In this document: positions 62,168 through 64,000 of the stretch, piece after piece
Position numbering within the stretch: the first letter of the stretch is position 1
Layout: each line of letters starts with the position of its first letter
Assembly (NCBI GenBank): GCA_028023455.1
Contig: JAQFVV010006197.1
Coordinates: 19,341,254 to 19,405,253 of the forward strand
Source: Epiperipatus broadwayi
Taxonomy: Eukaryota; Onychophora; Udeonychophora; Euonychophora; Peripatidae
Direction of reading: 5' to 3'
Length of the DNA stretch: 64,000 nucleotides
Made by a program: the position numbers and the translations under genes
Notes under the pieces: model-generated
Told to the model about the DNA's origin: nothing
The model's input: only the letters and a program-made list of their open reading frames with translations
The model's database searches: none

Positions 62168-62640
62168 CTTTTCTTCATCTAAGTCAGGATTATCGAACCT
62201 TAGAGAATTTGAGGTCCATATTTAAAAAAAAAACATTTATCTGGGGACCACATCCAGAATAAATATAGTATATGCATATTAAATTATTTGAAAAGTCTTA
62301 TATTAATTAGATTTAATGCACACTCAAAAAATTGTATAAGTCTCAGTGCTTATAAAAGTTTTTATTTGGACAGTAGACAAGATACGATAATTATTTCATT
62401 TTAATGAGAAGTCTGCAATAGTTCAGCTTCATTATATAAATTTCAATGCTTGTAGTTGCCAATCATAGTAAATTTAAAAGAGATTTATATATTAATAAAC
62501 ATTTATACTTTAATGTAATCACTTTTAATGTTGAAAAGATGTTTTTAGAAAGATATGTACTGCCAAGCATTGAGCGCATCTTGAGACCAAATTTCTCAAT
62601 TTTTGATGTCTTTCTCTGGATAATAATTTAAAAAAACCTA
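62168..62640 (+). mobile_element. Possible hAT-related fragment
   Basis: 'caggattatcgaacctta' followed by 'gaggtccata' and 'ctggggaccacatccagaa' resembles the left end of hAT elements and their subterminal block, seen more clearly in the 18.7 kb MITE. No right end or transposase is recognised. Confidence 0.3.
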
Positions 62641-63307
62641 GTTTATCACTTTGCAAGTATAATGATTGAAAATAATACAATTTCAGCTAAAGACCAGACC
62701 TTGAGTAAAAGTTGGAAATATCTTCTTCAATATCCTTTGAAACACCAAATCGATTTTCAAAACTTTCAATGATTTCTTCAATATATTTCACTTAAGCTGA
62801 AAAAGATGCTCCCTCAAACTTCTAATTTCTTCAAAATGTTTTACAATTTGGGGGAAACTAAAAATGTTTGAAAAATACTTAACCATATAGAGATAAAAAA
62901 AAACCCCAAATAAAATTATCAACATTGATGTTACTGATTAGTGAAAGAATTAAAATATTTAATATACATTTGATATAAATTATTTTATTTTTTTATATGT
63001 AAAAAATAAATTCACAGGTAGGTTACCCAAAATCATAACATGGGCTAAATATTTGATCTAAATAAAAAGTATCTGAGCCATTATTATTTTATAATTTCTA
63101 AATTTTCAAATTACATTTTCTATCTCATTTCTCCATCATTACCTTTGTATGTTAAAGATTTTGAAGTCATTTTTATCATTATTCATCCCAACATAAAAAG
63201 AATAATTTTTTTTTTTTGCATATTAACTTACTTTATACTTATTTTCCAATAAATCCTTTATTTTCACGTTTTTTTAATTGTTTATATACTCCAGTAATAA
63301 ATGAGTA

Positions 63308-63314
<7 letters not shown>

Positions 63315-63388
<74 letters not shown>
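63315..63388. repeat. (TA)n microsatellite
   Basis: About 73 bases of TA alternation directly abutting the end of the PLE that follows. It creates a spurious Tyr-Ile frame. Confidence 0.97.
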
Positions 63389-64000
63389 CAGTAATAAATT
63401 ATTATAAACAGTCTTTCAATCTGCAGAAGTACTTTCAGTTGATTTCTTATACCTATCTCAACTGCCATTAAATTCAAAAAACAAAGCGGAAGCAAACGTC
63501 ATCAATTCAAATCCCATGAATTTCATATTTTAATGTTAGCAGCTTGTTTATTTATTAAATGCATTTTATTCCTATTTATAAAAATTGTCTATTTAATTTT
63601 TCTTTTATTATGATAGTTTCTTTCTTCATGAAGAATTTTCACACTTTCAATATCAAATTTAAATTTACATGTTTTTTCATGATCAAAGAAAACTGAAGCA
63701 GTCATTAAATCACCATTATTCTTATTTTTTATATGCTTATATAACAATTTATGTTCTTTTAATCTCTTTTCAATATTGCACCTCCATTCATCTATATATG
63801 ATAACATACATTCACAAAAAAATTGCTATACAATATTATTTTTCTGCTTGATAGGTATGACATCCTTAGAATTATTCACTAATTTATTAACATTGTTTGG
63901 AACATAGAATGAAACATTGAACATGTTCTTAAATATATTCTTAAAAAATTTCACTTGTGGATTTTGATTGTTTATTATCAATCTTCATTTCCTTTAAACC
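63389..64000 (-). mobile_element. Penelope-like element, second copy, running off the window
   Basis: The first 100 bases ('cagtctttcaatctgcag', 'tcaactgccattaaattcaaaaaa') match the terminal segments of the PLE at 29.6-32.1 kb. On the minus strand, the 72-codon frame at 63,589-63,807 ('NIEKRLKEHKLLYKH', 'FFDHEKTCKFKFDI', 'ILHEERNYH') is the C-terminal end of the PLE GIY-YIG region. It aligns with the frame at 29,791-30,027 in the first copy. Preservation here is better than in the first copy. The RT would lie beyond the right edge. The 3' end sits directly on a (TA)n tract. Confidence 0.78.

Noticed and set aside
63274-63495. 73-codon minus-strand frame
   Set aside because: Most of it is a translation of the (TA)n tract. 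The rest overlaps the non-coding terminal segment of the PLE.

Overview
The window reads as AT-rich, intron- or intergenic-like DNA of an animal genome. By eye roughly three quarters of the bases are A or T. I see no operons, ribosome-binding sites, rRNA, functional tRNA or CRISPR array, and no host gene exon I can defend. The interpretable content is mobile DNA: a full-length RTE-type LINE, Penelope-like elements (PLEs), two further LINE remnants, a hAT-type MITE, tRNA-derived SINEs and many long foldback repeats. This mix fits an invertebrate. A mollusc, perhaps a cephalopod, is a guess from the style of the repeats and is not proven.

Layout. 0-5 kb: AT-rich sequence with a perfect 64-bp inverted repeat (2.7 kb), a tRNA-like repeat and a small MITE. 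5.8-8.2 kb: a 590-bp foldback element, then a badly decayed LINE reverse transcriptase on the minus strand. 9.7-10.7 kb: an element with about 170-bp terminal inverted repeats. 12.6-13.4 kb: a second copy of the foldback family. 17.6-19.2 kb: a TIR element and a 515-bp hAT MITE with an exact 8-bp target duplication. 20.8-28.5 kb: several tandem duplications, a pogo/Tigger-like remnant, and a third foldback copy carrying a complete hammerhead-ribozyme core. 29.6-33 kb: a decayed PLE on the minus strand, a (TA)n tract and a LINE 3' remnant. 34.5-39.2 kb: a 240-bp tandem array split by a young SINE, further SINEs and a 480-bp hairpin. 42.3-45.4 kb: a hairpin and a segmental duplication. 51.16-54.45 kb: the RTE LINE, about 3.3 kb, with a 9-bp target-site duplication, intact endonuclease and RT motifs and two frameshifts. 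55.9-56.4 kb: an unrecognised broken coding-like stretch. 63.3-64 kb: a second PLE entered through a (TA)n tract and running off the window edge.

The signal I rate highest is a family of inverted-pair (foldback) repeats at 5.8, 12.7 and 27.5 kb, with a deleted copy at 48.2 kb. Each well-preserved arm carries a hammerhead-like motif. Only the arm at 27,731-27,772 keeps every core element: a 6-bp stem I, CUGAUGA, stem II, GAAA, a 4-nt stem III and a UC cleavage site. Hammerhead motifs are known from Penelope-like elements and from retrozymes, and PLE coding remnants also lie in this window, so these repeats may be non-autonomous relatives or terminal parts of such elements. Their head-to-head arrangement would fold into near-continuous dsRNA if transcribed.
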